From positions 124,001 through 188,000 of the forward strand of contig CAIJLZ010000004.1 of assembly GCA_903821605.1 (NCBI GenBank): a stretch of DNA of 64,000 nt. Reading direction: 5' to 3'. Every line of letters begins with the position of its first letter. The first letter of the stretch is position 1. This stretch comes from an uncultured Sphingomonadales bacterium. GTDB taxonomy: Bacteria > Pseudomonadota > Alphaproteobacteria > Sphingomonadales > Sphingomonadaceae. Shown here one piece after another: positions 36,340 to 45,172 of the stretch. The translations under genes and the position numbers were made by a program. The notes below the pieces were generated by a model. That model saw nothing but the letters and a program-made list of their open reading frames with translations. It did not search any database and was not told the origin of the DNA.

Positions 36340-37746
36340 TCAGGTGGTAATATGGGCGGGGCAACCGGCGGCCTTGGCCAGCGCGGCCATGTCCGCCCCG
36401 GTCGATCCATCCAGCTTGCGTTTCTTGTAACGGATACGGCAGGGCTGGGCGGGCCAATAGGTGCCTGCCCCGACAATCGGCTTCACTTCGTCCAGCAGTT
36501 CCATGTCGTAATGCTGGATCAGCACGGCCAGCAGCACTTTCATTTCCATGCGCGCAAAGTTCACGCCCGCGCAGCGGTGTACGCCGCCGCCAAAGCCGAT
36601 CAGCGAATTGCTTTCGATCTGCGCATCGGGGTTGGCCGGGTTGAAGCGTTCGGGATCATAGGCATCGGGGTGGCGGAAGGTTTCATCCATGCGGTGGCTG
36701 ACCGAAGGCGCCAGCAGCACGAAATCGCCCTTGCGGATGCTATAGCCCTCGCGCTCGATATCCTGCGTCGCCTTGCGGCTGAGGATGAAGGCGACCGGAT
36801 GCAGCCGCTCCGTCTCCCGCAAGGCCAGGTCCATCTTTTCCATGGCGATGGCCTGTTCCGAGCTGAAATCGCGGCCGTCGCTGCCCCCCATCACGCTGGC
36901 CAATTCTGCGCGGATCACGGCCATATAGGCCGGGTTTTGCACCAGATCGGCTAGCGCCCAACTGACTTGCCCGGCGGTAGTTTCATGTCCGGCCCACACC
37001 AACAGCAAGATCAGGTGGCGAATGATTTCGTCCGGCACTGCGCGCCCGTCGGGATATTTGGTCTCGATCATCGTCTGGAAGAAATCGGGCGGATCGAGCG
37101 GTGCCGCGCGGCGCTTGTCGACCCATGCTTGCAGGATGACATGCAGCTTTTTCTTGGCGCGCTTGCTTTTCAGCATTTTGGGCGTGGGCAGCCACAGCGG
37201 CAGCACGAATTCCATGCCGCCAGAAAATTCGCGAAACAGCTCGAAGAACTCATGGCCCAGCTTTTCGTGGAACTCCCGTCCCATGAAGCTGTGTGCGGCA
37301 ATGTCCATCACCACTGGACCCAGCGTGGGGATCAGGTCGAATTCGCCCTCATCGCCCAGCCGATTGACGAGATTCAGTGATTCTTCTGCCATGACCGGCA
37401 CATATTGCTTCATCGACGCCGCCTTGAACCGGGGCATGATGATCGCACGTTGGCGCAGATATTCGTCCATTTCCGCAAATGAGTAGAAATCGGGCGAAAA
37501 CATCTTGAGGAAGAACGGCATGGATTCCCGGATCGACAGGAGCTTGTCGGTCTCTTCAAAGAAGAAGCGGTTATGTTCAGGTCCGAGCAGCACGTTCATG
37601 CGGCGGCCCATCATGTTCAGCGCGAACATGCGGCCCCGGCTGCGATAGCCGCGCTTGAGCAAGGTCACAGGATCACGGAAAAACTGCGCAAGGTGGCCGA
37701 TGAGCGGGCTGCCCCCGTCAAGCAACGGTAGGGTTGTACTTGCCAT
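36340..37746 (-). CDS. Cytochrome P450, CYP51-like
   Basis: Soluble P450 of 468 residues. The I-helix oxygen-binding motif is AGHETTAGQ, the ExxR is in LRETERLHP, the meander-region sequence is VSHRMDETFRHPDAYDPERF, and the heme loop is FGGGVHRCAG with Cys392. The stretch after the heme Cys (RMEMKVLLAVLIQHYDMEL) and the SPSVSHR-like motif resemble bacterial CYP51 sterol 14-alpha-demethylases. No N-terminal membrane anchor is present. The ATG at 37746 has GGGAGAG six bases upstream; the ATG two codons earlier abuts it. It is followed by its own ferredoxin gene. The CYP51 relation is my reading of motifs and would need a tree; estrogen 4-hydroxylase-type P450s are an alternative. Confidence 0.85.
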   Translation of the reverse strand: MASTTLPLLDGGSPLIGHLAQFFRDPVTLLKRGYRSRGRMFALNMMGRRMNVLLGPEHNRFFFEETDKLLSIRESMPFFLKMFSPDFYSFAEMDEYLRQRAIIMPRFKAASMKQYVPVMAEESLNLVNRLGDEGEFDLIPTLGPVVMDIAAHSFMGREFHEKLGHEFFELFREFSGGMEFVLPLWLPTPKMLKSKRAKKKLHVILQAWVDKRRAAPLDPPDFFQTMIETKYPDGRAVPDEIIRHLILLLVWAGHETTAGQVSWALADLVQNPAYMAVIRAELASVMGGSDGRDFSSEQAIAMEKMDLALRETERLHPVAFILSRKATQDIEREGYSIRKGDFVLLAPSVSHRMDETFRHPDAYDPERFNPANPDAQIESNSLIGFGGGVHRCAGVNFARMEMKVLLAVLIQHYDMELLDEVKPIVGAGTYWPAQPCRIRYKKRKLDGSTGADMAALAKAAGCPAHITT

Positions 37747-37849
37747 CGACATCTCTCCCTTTGCGGGCCCTGTTCGTGCAGAGTCCTTCCGGACCGGATG
37801 CTATGCCGGACAGCACATCCCGTCACGCGCGGTGATGACAATGGGATCG

Positions 37850-38722
37850 TCAAATGAGACGAGGAGGATCGCGATATGAGCTAGCGCGTTGGCGAAACGA
37901 TCGTGGGCTGATCCCGGTCGAGCGCCGAAAGGCGCGGGCGAAGCTGTTGGCATAGGCAAAGCCGCAAGCCAGCGCCACGGCCTTGATCGGTTGTTCGCCC
38001 AGCATCAAGAGGCGCTTGGCCTCTTCTATGCGTGACGTTTCGATATAGTCCGCCACGGTTTTGCCGGTTAGCGCCTGGAATTGGCGGTGCAAATGGCGCG
38101 GGCTGATGCCGCACAGCGTCGCCAGCTCTGCTGCGGTGGGTGTAGGCCCACCATGCGCCAGCCTTTCGCGGATCTTGCGGAACTGCCATGCGGCCAATCG
38201 GCCGGGGGCTGCATCTTCGGGCTCGCGCGCGACAAGCCGAGCCAGTTCGAGCGACACAAGATTGACCAGTGCGGAGATCGCATCATCTGATCGGTCAGCG
38301 GCATTGGTTAATTCGCGGTGCAGCAGCCGCATCAGGCTGCGCAACGTCTCGCTACGGATGGCCAGCAATGATTGCAAGAAGCCCAGACTGGGTTTGTTGC
38401 GGCTTGCGGTGATGGCCCGTGCCCGATCTGTAGCGATCACGCAGCGCACCACTCGGATGTGCCCCCCTTCAGACCGACCGCTGACGGCCACCCCCGGCCA
38501 ACGCACGAACAGTGTGCCCATGAAGCAGCGCTTGTCCGGGTCGATTTCCGGCAGGCACGCCGATCCGTCGGCTGCCATCGGCGGCAGCGACATTTCGATC
38601 ATCAGGTCGTCTTCGCGGTGCGCGAAGTCGATCATGTTCGGCCAGTGCCATTCGACCAGTTCGGCGCGCCCGGCGGGCACGCTCACCGATTGCAGGACAA
38701 AGGGCGTAAAGTCGGTGGTCAC
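37850..38722 (-). CDS. AraC-family transcriptional regulator
   Basis: A 290-residue regulator. The C-terminal two-HTH AraC domain is clear: PTPTAAELATLCGISPRHLH for the first helix pair, then ETSRIEEAKRLLML, and VALACGFAYANSFARAFRR for the second. The N-terminal 170 residues form an AraC_binding-like domain with no recognisable signature and probably sense a pathway metabolite. The start is a GTG at 38722, seven bases after the stop of the EthD-like gene, so it is co-transcribed with the SDR and EthD genes upstream. The P450-ferredoxin pair downstream is a natural target. Confidence 0.88.
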   Translation of the reverse strand: MTTDFTPFVLQSVSVPAGRAELVEWHWPNMIDFAHREDDLMIEMSLPPMAADGSACLPEIDPDKRCFMGTLFVRWPGVAVSGRSEGGHIRVVRCVIATDRARAITASRNKPSLGFLQSLLAIRSETLRSLMRLLHRELTNAADRSDDAISALVNLVSLELARLVAREPEDAAPGRLAAWQFRKIRERLAHGGPTPTAAELATLCGISPRHLHRQFQALTGKTVADYIETSRIEEAKRLLMLGEQPIKAVALACGFAYANSFARAFRRSTGISPRSFRQRASSYRDPPRLI

Positions 38723-38729
38723 CGGACGC

Positions 38730-39443
38730 TCAGGTTGCTGTGGCGCAGTCGAACTGGCTGGTCGGTATGATGTCGATCCGGGTGAAATCGATGAAGCCCG
38801 CGCAGCTTGCGGTCATGGCGGCGAGGTTGGCGCGGAACTTGGCCTGATTGCCGACCGCGTCGAAGAACACTTCCGGCACGCTCAAGGCCTCTAGCGGGAA
38901 GCATTCTTCCACGAACGCGTCATAAGCGGGCGCATTGTCGGTCAAGGGCCGCACGATCAGGTTCTGGACATATTCGAAATTGGACTGCGTATCGATCGCC
39001 ACTCGGCTGTGGTGGCTGTGCCAGTGGTTGATCGCCGCTTCGCGCGTCATATCGGGGCGGAAGGAGATGAAGCTCGCTTGGCTCCAGCCCCATGTCCGTT
39101 CGCCGGGCTTTGCCGGATGGCTGGTGTTGGCGATGATCGTGGATTCGCACGCTAGCCACGCGGCGAACCGGCCGCTGGCCTGTGCCAGCACCTCGTCGAC
39201 TGGCTTACGGAAGATCGCGTTGCCCGAAGGAAGCCAGAACTGCACCACGGCATCTTGCTGCGGCGCCTGCCACTGTTGCACCAGCCCATCCCCTGCGGCG
39301 ACAGCCGCATCCCGGATGTTGATACGGACAGCGGTCGCCCCGGCTTTTGCCAACGCACCCGGCAATGTCTGGACCAACCGCGCCCCAAAGGCTTCGCGGC
39401 TTTCGCCCTCGGGTGCCCATAGGGCGACGATGATCTTTTCCAT
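38730..39443 (-). CDS. EthD-like dimeric alpha-beta barrel protein
   Basis: A 237-residue protein with two related halves. The second half reads SFRPDMTREAAINHWHSHHS and NFEYVQNLIVRPLT, the pattern of EthD domains (family PF07110), which form ferredoxin-like alpha-beta barrels. EthD proteins accompany cytochrome P450 systems such as the ethyl tert-butyl ether monooxygenase, but their biochemical role is unclear. Here it lies in one operon with an SDR and an AraC regulator, close to the P450/ferredoxin genes. No catalytic residue can be named. Confidence 0.75.
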   Translation of the reverse strand: MEKIIVALWAPEGESREAFGARLVQTLPGALAKAGATAVRINIRDAAVAAGDGLVQQWQAPQQDAVVQFWLPSGNAIFRKPVDEVLAQASGRFAAWLACESTIIANTSHPAKPGERTWGWSQASFISFRPDMTREAAINHWHSHHSRVAIDTQSNFEYVQNLIVRPLTDNAPAYDAFVEECFPLEALSVPEVFFDAVGNQAKFRANLAAMTASCAGFIDFTRIDIIPTSQFDCATAT

Positions 39444-39460
39444 ATTGCCCTCGTCCCTGC

Positions 39461-40234
39461 TCAGTCGAAATTGGCCTGCCCGCCATCAAGCGGGATCGTC
39501 GCACCCGTCAGATAGCTCATGTCGGGGCTGCATAGCGCGACCAGCGCCCGGCCGATGTCTTCCTCCAGCTTGCCAATGCGGCCCAGCGGGATGGTGCGGA
39601 AGAAGGCCTCGGCCTCTTCCGGATTGTTCTCAAACCACCATTTCAGACCGGGCGATTCCGCATGTGGCGCAATGGTCAGCACGCGGATGCCCTCGCGTCC
39701 CCATTCGGCGGCCGCCGCGCGGGTGAGCGCACGGACAGCCTGTTTCACGGCCGCATAAGCGCCATAGCCGGTCATGTCCCAGCGAATGCCGGCGGACGAG
39801 CAGAAGTTGAAGATCGTACCACCGCCGCGTGCAGCAAGGTGCGGGCGCGCCAGCTTCATCAGGCGGAGGGTGGCCAGCGGACCGGATTCAAACCCTGCGA
39901 TGAACGCGTCGTCCGTCACATCCTCTAATTTGCCCAGCGGCACTTCCTGCGCATTATTGACCAGCACGTCGAGCCCGCCGAATTCGGCGATCGTGCGGTC
40001 CAACACCTGGGTCAGATCCTGCGCCGATTTGACATCGCAAGCCAGCGCCAGCGCCTTGCCACCGCGCTCACGGACAAGCCGCGCGGTTTCTTCTACTTTG
40101 GAAAGCGTGCGGCCGGTCACAACCACGGCGGCCCCCGCGGCGGACATGGCCAGCGCCACACCCTGTCCGATGCCTTGCCCTGCGCCTGTGATCAGCGCTA
40201 CTTTGCCGTGCAATCCAGCGGCTTCACCTGCCAT
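39461..40234 (-). CDS. Short-chain dehydrogenase/reductase
   Basis: Classical SDR of 257 residues with TGAGQGIGQG, NNAQ (usual NNAG), the active-site YAAVK in GAYAAVKQAV and LTGATIPLDGGQANFD at the end. The Arg following the second strand (VVVTGRTLSK) favours NADP(H). The start ATG at 40234 has GGGAGA upstream. It heads the SDR-EthD-AraC operon and is divergent from the KstD-like gene. The substrate is unknown. Confidence 0.87.
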   Translation of the reverse strand: MAGEAAGLHGKVALITGAGQGIGQGVALAMSAAGAAVVVTGRTLSKVEETARLVRERGGKALALACDVKSAQDLTQVLDRTIAEFGGLDVLVNNAQEVPLGKLEDVTDDAFIAGFESGPLATLRLMKLARPHLAARGGGTIFNFCSSAGIRWDMTGYGAYAAVKQAVRALTRAAAAEWGREGIRVLTIAPHAESPGLKWWFENNPEEAEAFFRTIPLGRIGKLEEDIGRALVALCSPDMSYLTGATIPLDGGQANFD

Positions 40235-40389
40235 GTCATTCTCCCGCATTGTTCGTAAAATTATTGACGCTATGTTACGCATGGAGTTGACATCATGGCA
40301 AGTGTGGCCCCAACTTGCGTTGGAATATAGGAAAGAGGATTCCCCCTTGCGGCCTTATGCAGCGAGGGTGGTCCCAGAGCAGGACAAGC

Positions 40390-42084
40390 ATGAGCGACAA
40401 TTGGGATAAAACGGTCGACATCGTGGTCGTGGGATCGGGCGCGGGCGGTATGCTCAGCGCGTTGGTCGCGGCCCATAACCATGCCGATGTGCTGATCGTT
40501 GAAAAGGAAAAGCTATGGGGCGGGACCAGCGCCACCTCTGGCGGTGGCATCTGGATTCCGGGCAGCGATCAGGCAAAGGCCGCCGGGTTTGAAGACAATC
40601 TCGACGATGCGTTCAAATATGTCCGCGCGCTTTCGGCCGACAATGTGCCCGATGCTAACATTCGCGCTTATGTCGATCATGCTGCGTCCATGCTGCGCTG
40701 GGTGACCGCGCACACCAAGGTCGTTTATACCTCGCAACCCTATCCCGATTATCACGCGGAAAACCCCGGTGGATCGACCACCGGTTTCCGCACGCACTTG
40801 CCCGAATTGTTCGATGGCAAGCTGCTGGGCGATGATCTGAAGACGCAGCGGATGCCGTCCCCTGCGGCCAGCCTGTTTGGCTATCTGCAGTGGACCTTCG
40901 CCGAAACATATGAACTGCTGTATCGCAGCCGGGGCTGGTTTAAGCATCTGGTCATCAACATGGCCAAATATTGGCTTGATTGGCCGCTACGCTTCACGTC
41001 GCGCAAGGATCGGCGGCTCACGCTGGGCAATGCGCTCACCGGCGGGCTGCGATTGGCGTTGAAAGAGGCGGACGTGCCGCTGTGGCTGTCCACGCCGATG
41101 CAGGAATTGGTGCGCGATGCCAGTGGCCGCGTCACCGGGATCGTGGTGACACGCAACGGCAAGTCATTCCGGATTGCCGCGCGCAAGGGCGTGGTGCTGG
41201 CCGCCGGGGGGTTCGACAAGAACCAATTGATGCGCGATGCCAATGCCCCGCTCTATCCCCGAGCGCTGCATTCGGGCGGGGTGACGAGCAACACCGGCGA
41301 TGCGATCACCGCAGGCCAGGCCATTGGTGCCGATACTTTGAACATGCAATCGGCCTGGGCTGCGCCGGTGTTCTATGTGCCGGGTGAAGATCGCGGACGT
41401 CTGGTCACGATCGAACGGGCGCTGCCCGGTTGCATCATGGTCAATCAGAAGGGTCAGCGTTACCTGAACGAGGCCGCATCCTATCATATCGTTGGCCAGC
41501 AAATGGCCCAGCGCGCATATGATCATGGCGATGCCTCGCCCAGTTGGATGGTGTTCGATATGCGGTATCGCCATCAGTTCCCGATGGGACCGCTGCTGCC
41601 GCTGGTGCCCGATTGGGCGCAGGCGGGCGCGGTCAAGGCGATCATGAAAAAGGGCCGCACGGTGGAAGAACTTGCGGTGGCAATGGGCGTAGACCCTGCG
41701 GCGCTGTCTGCCACAATCGCGCGTTTCAATCAGGGCGCGGCGGTGGGTGAAGACCCCGATTTCCATCGCGGCGATGCAGCCTATGACAAGATGTATGGCG
41801 ATTATCGCCATCAGCCGAACCCGTGCTTGCGTCCGCTGACTGACGCGCCATTCTATGCCCTGCCGATCTACCCCGGCGATATTGGCACCAACGGCGGCCT
41901 TGCCACCAATGCCAAGGCACAGGTGGTGGATACACAAGGCCAGCCTATCGCCGGGCTTTATGCTGTTGGCAACAATGCCGCTTCCGCAATGGGCGAAAGC
42001 TATCCCGGCGCGGGCGTTACCATCGGCCCGGCGATGACCTTCGGCTATCTCGCCGCGCGCGAGATGACCGGCGCCAACGATTGA
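40390..42084 (+). CDS. FAD-dependent dehydrogenase of the 3-ketosteroid dehydrogenase family (KstD-like)
   Basis: A 564-residue flavoprotein. The dinucleotide-binding site is VVVGSGAGGMLSAL (15-20), then GGTSATSGGGIWIPG. At the C-terminus SYPGAGVTIGPAMTFGY carries the Tyr (538) and Gly (542) at the spacing of catalytic Tyr487/Gly491 of rhodococcal KstD1. KstD introduces a C1-C2 (or C4-C5 in related enzymes) double bond in 3-ketosteroids, needed before Rieske 9-alpha-hydroxylation. The start ATG at 40390 (MSDNWDKTVD) is preferred to an upstream ATG. It is followed 29-37 bases later by a LuxR-type regulator. Delta1 versus delta4 action cannot be told apart from sequence alone. Confidence 0.87.
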   Translation: MSDNWDKTVDIVVVGSGAGGMLSALVAAHNHADVLIVEKEKLWGGTSATSGGGIWIPGSDQAKAAGFEDNLDDAFKYVRALSADNVPDANIRAYVDHAASMLRWVTAHTKVVYTSQPYPDYHAENPGGSTTGFRTHLPELFDGKLLGDDLKTQRMPSPAASLFGYLQWTFAETYELLYRSRGWFKHLVINMAKYWLDWPLRFTSRKDRRLTLGNALTGGLRLALKEADVPLWLSTPMQELVRDASGRVTGIVVTRNGKSFRIAARKGVVLAAGGFDKNQLMRDANAPLYPRALHSGGVTSNTGDAITAGQAIGADTLNMQSAWAAPVFYVPGEDRGRLVTIERALPGCIMVNQKGQRYLNEAASYHIVGQQMAQRAYDHGDASPSWMVFDMRYRHQFPMGPLLPLVPDWAQAGAVKAIMKKGRTVEELAVAMGVDPAALSATIARFNQGAAVGEDPDFHRGDAAYDKMYGDYRHQPNPCLRPLTDAPFYALPIYPGDIGTNGGLATNAKAQVVDTQGQPIAGLYAVGNNAASAMGESYPGAGVTIGPAMTFGYLAAREMTGAND

Positions 42085-42121
42085 GGCACGTGATGGGGGT
42101 GGTAAGCGCAGGGTGGGCCGC

Positions 42122-43237
42122 GTGAGTGCAGGCCACGAGCCGATGCCCGCGTGGGATGACCTGCTCGCCAGCCTGCACGCGGGGCCATTGGAAACACCGC
42201 CGTGGCAGGCCTTTCTTGCGCAGTTGCGGCCGCGTGTGGGCGCCGATTTCTGCGGGTTTTTCTTTCGGCAGGGCGATGCGCATATCACCGATTCGACCGA
42301 AATCTCGGTCGGCCCGCCGCAGCTCGATCTGCTGCCCGCCTATAAGGCCGGGTTTCACGAACTCGACCCCGTGCCCTATGATGATCTGCGCCCGGGGCAA
42401 GTCTATGCGATGGCCGAATTCATCACCCCCGGCAACGAACGGCATGAACGCTATTGGCGCGAATTCCTAATCCCCGGACAGCGCCAGTACCAACTGATCA
42501 TGCGGGTGACCACGCCCGGCGGCTACAACGCCTTTCTGGTGATCTGGCGCGGCACGCATCATTTTACCGTCGCCGATAGCGCCGTCTTGGCCGCGCTGGG
42601 GCCACATCTTGCCATTTCACTGCGCATCTATGCCGAGCTGGAACGCGAACGCACGCGCGCCGGGATCAGTGGCGAGGCGGTGCGGCGACTCAACTTCGGC
42701 TGGCTGCGGCTGGATGCGCGCGGCCATGTGCTCGATCGCGATAGCCAGGCGGATGAGTTGCTGCAGCATTGCGATGCGGTGCGCATCGGATCAAACGGGC
42801 GCCTTATACCGCGCTCCGGTGAAGCTGCGGCGCGATTGGGCGCCGCGCTGCGCGATTTCGCCAGCGATCCGTTGGCGCGGCCGCGTGCGGTGCGCTTGTC
42901 GGATGATCCGTGGCTCGACATGTTGCTGCGTCCAGCGGGCGACCATGCGCTGTCCGGCCCGGCGCGCCCGGTGGTGACGGCCTATTTGCATGGTGACCGC
43001 GAAATGGGGGCAAGCCGGGTGGAGCAGTTTGTCCAGCTGTTTGGCCTCACGGCCAGTGAAGCGCGGCTCAGCCTCGCGCTGACGCGCGGCCGTTCCATTG
43101 CCGAGGCGGCAGCGGAACAGGGCATCACCGAGCAGACCGCGCGGGGTTATACCAAAATCGCCTATGGCAAGACCGGTGCCCGGGGGCAGGCAGACCTAGT
43201 CCGCATTCTGCTCGCCAGCGTCGCCAGCCTGGCTTGA
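42122..43237 (+). CDS. LuxR-type (GerE) HTH regulator
   Basis: A 371-residue protein with a C-terminal GerE-type HTH: FGLTASEARLSLALTRGRSI and AAEQGITEQTARGYTKIAYG. There is no REC domain and no clear autoinducer domain; the N-terminal 230 residues are unassigned and may be a PAS/GAF-like sensor. The start is at GTG 42122 with AGGG upstream, or GTG 42113. It sits between the KstD-like gene and an SDR, in the same direction, so it is read with them and probably controls this part of the cluster. Confidence 0.82.
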   Translation: MSAGHEPMPAWDDLLASLHAGPLETPPWQAFLAQLRPRVGADFCGFFFRQGDAHITDSTEISVGPPQLDLLPAYKAGFHELDPVPYDDLRPGQVYAMAEFITPGNERHERYWREFLIPGQRQYQLIMRVTTPGGYNAFLVIWRGTHHFTVADSAVLAALGPHLAISLRIYAELERERTRAGISGEAVRRLNFGWLRLDARGHVLDRDSQADELLQHCDAVRIGSNGRLIPRSGEAAARLGAALRDFASDPLARPRAVRLSDDPWLDMLLRPAGDHALSGPARPVVTAYLHGDREMGASRVEQFVQLFGLTASEARLSLALTRGRSIAEAAAEQGITEQTARGYTKIAYGKTGARGQADLVRILLASVASLA

Positions 43238-43267
43238 ACAAGACCATATATGAACGGAGAGCATGAC

Positions 43268-44032
43268 ATGAACTTTAAGGGCAAGGCTGCGCTGGTCACC
43301 GGCGGTGGATCCGGCATCGGTGCGATGGCGGCACAGCGGCTGGCGGCTGAAGGCGCGAGCGTGGCAGTGGTGGACATCAATCTGGCTGGGGCAGAGGCCA
43401 TTGCGGCCCGGATCACGGCCGCTGGCGGTACGGCCATTGCGCTCGCCGGCGACATATCAAAGGCGGCCGACAATGCAGCCGTATTTGATGCGGCGGAAAA
43501 AGCCTTTGGTGGACTGGACGCGGCGTTCCTCAACGCGGGCGTGCTGCAACCTTATGTGCCGTTCGATCAGTTGACCGAGGAGGTGTTCGACCGCCTGATC
43601 GCCATCAATCTGAAGGGCGCATTTCTGGGCCTGCAACAGGCGCAAAAGCGGCTGCGGCAAGGTGGTGCGGCGGTGGTGACGGCATCGGCGGCGGGGGTGA
43701 TCGGGTTTGCCGATGCGGCTGCCTATTCCGCCTCGAAGCACGGGGTGCTTGGCCTTGTCCGCTCTGCCGCGCGCGATTTTTCGCGACGGGGGCTGCGCGT
43801 AAACGCGATTTGCCCGGGTGGGGTGAAAACGCCGCTGATCGGTGCGGTACAAGACAATGAGATCGTTGCGCCTGAAGCGCTGGAATTGCCCCCCTATCAG
43901 GGCATGCTAGAGCCGCAGCAGATCGCAGAAATCGCGCTGTTCCTGCTCTCTCCCGCTGCGGCCGGGGTCAACGGGCAGGCGCAACTGATCGATGCCGCAT
44001 TGCTTTCAGCCTTCCCCGAAAGCGCGATTTGA
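43268..44032 (+). CDS. Short-chain dehydrogenase/reductase
   Basis: A 254-residue classical SDR: TGGGSGIGAM, VVDIN (Asp favours NAD(H)), LNAG, Ser in TASAAGVIG, YSASK. It lacks the usual C-terminal VDGG, having AQLIDAALLSAFP instead. The ATG at 43268 has GGAGAG upstream. It is followed at 58 bases by the first Coq4-like gene. The reaction is unknown; a hydroxysteroid dehydrogenase role is compatible with its position. Confidence 0.86.
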   Translation: MNFKGKAALVTGGGSGIGAMAAQRLAAEGASVAVVDINLAGAEAIAARITAAGGTAIALAGDISKAADNAAVFDAAEKAFGGLDAAFLNAGVLQPYVPFDQLTEEVFDRLIAINLKGAFLGLQQAQKRLRQGGAAVVTASAAGVIGFADAAAYSASKHGVLGLVRSAARDFSRRGLRVNAICPGGVKTPLIGAVQDNEIVAPEALELPPYQGMLEPQQIAEIALFLLSPAAAGVNGQAQLIDAALLSAFPESAI

Positions 44033-44090
44033 GGTCAAGAGTTAAAGGATGAAGGCCAGTGCAGCGCGCATTGGCCTGACAGGAGACAAA

Positions 44091-44912
44091 ATGATGGCGG
44101 ACGATCTACCCTATCTCGCACGCGGTGTGCAGCCGATGACGACCGAAAGCAGTACGTTGATCAGCTCGTCCGCCTATCTCAACGAACCGCGCCTGCGGGA
44201 TTGGTTGGCGGGGGCGTTCCTGCGCAAAAGCGGCAAGGATTCGCCCACGACGCTCGATGCCTACACGCTTTATGGGATCCTGACCGACTTGTTCGATGTG
44301 GACCGGATCGAAGAGCTGTTCACGCAGGAACGCGCGCGCTGGCCCGAACTCGACCGCTGGTTTACGGAAGGCTTTTCCTCCACCTTTACGGTGGATGACC
44401 TGCTCGCCAATCCGCCCGGCTCGCTTGGCCACATCTTCGGCACCTATTTGCGCAACAACGGGTTCGAGATCGACATCGTGCCGCGCTTTGAACCGAAGAA
44501 CCAGTTCCAGTATTTCTCGCTGCGCAGTGGGCAGACCCATGATCTGGAACACATTGTCTGCGGCGGCGGATTCGACATCCTTGGCGAACTGGTCCCTTAT
44601 TTCGGCCGGCTCAGTAACCTGCCGCGCTTTCTTGATGCGGAACTGGTGGGGCTGGTCAACCCGGGGCAAGTGCTCGGCGCATTGCGACTTTTGTCGCGCA
44701 CAGGCCTGCATTATCATCAGTCCTTCCCCACCGCCCTGCGCGCTGTCCGCTGCGGCATGGACGTGGGCGAACAGTCCGGTCCTTATTTCATGGCCAAATA
44801 TGAAGACGTCTTCCACCTGCCACTGGCCGAAGCCCGGGTTGCTCTGGGCATTGTGGGCGCCGTCGACCTCGACAGCCGCGAGGCGTCGCTGGCATGGCCG
44901 GAGTATCAATAG
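44091..44912 (+). CDS. Coq4-like protein (copy A)
   Basis: A 273-residue helical protein of the Coq4 family. The metal motif is HDLEH at 150-154 followed after exactly 11 residues by Glu166, the HDxxH-x11-E of Coq4. A shared N-terminal segment (SSTLISSSAYLN, then LRDWLAG) and PPGSLGHIFGTYL align with two more copies in this window. Coq4 is known from ubiquinone biosynthesis in eukaryotes and bacteria, where a role in oxidative C1 decarboxylation has been reported. Here it stands among steroid-type catabolic genes, not ubiquinone genes. It follows an SDR on the same strand and converges with copy B. The reaction is unknown. Confidence 0.8.
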   Translation: MMADDLPYLARGVQPMTTESSTLISSSAYLNEPRLRDWLAGAFLRKSGKDSPTTLDAYTLYGILTDLFDVDRIEELFTQERARWPELDRWFTEGFSSTFTVDDLLANPPGSLGHIFGTYLRNNGFEIDIVPRFEPKNQFQYFSLRSGQTHDLEHIVCGGGFDILGELVPYFGRLSNLPRFLDAELVGLVNPGQVLGALRLLSRTGLHYHQSFPTALRAVRCGMDVGEQSGPYFMAKYEDVFHLPLAEARVALGIVGAVDLDSREASLAWPEYQ

Positions 44913-45064
44913 CTGTAGCGCGGGCATCAACCCGCTGACATGAGGGCTGATCTCGGTTTAGGCATGTCCGCTCCCGGCTTCGGTCCTGACAGTCACGCAG
45001 GCGCGCTCGCCCCGCTCCGTTTTGTTGTGATTTGCGCGGAAGATTTTCTTCTTCACAGCTGAAA

Positions 45065-45101
45065 AAGGCGGCCTCGGGCGCGATTTGCCCGGGGCCGCCT
45101 T
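45065..45101. terminator. Bidirectional terminator between convergent Coq4-like genes
   Basis: AAGGCGGCC at 45065-45073 pairs exactly with GGCCGCCTT at 45093-45101, enclosing a second small stem (CGGGC and GCCCG). It lies in the 260-base gap between the two Coq4-like genes and works in both directions by its A- and T-flanks. Nothing else is seen in 44913-45172. Confidence 0.75.
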
Positions 45102-45172
45102 CACAGGATCGTCAGACCAAGCACTGCAGTGTCAGGCCGATGTGCCGCCGTCCTTTGCGATCTGTCCTTCAA

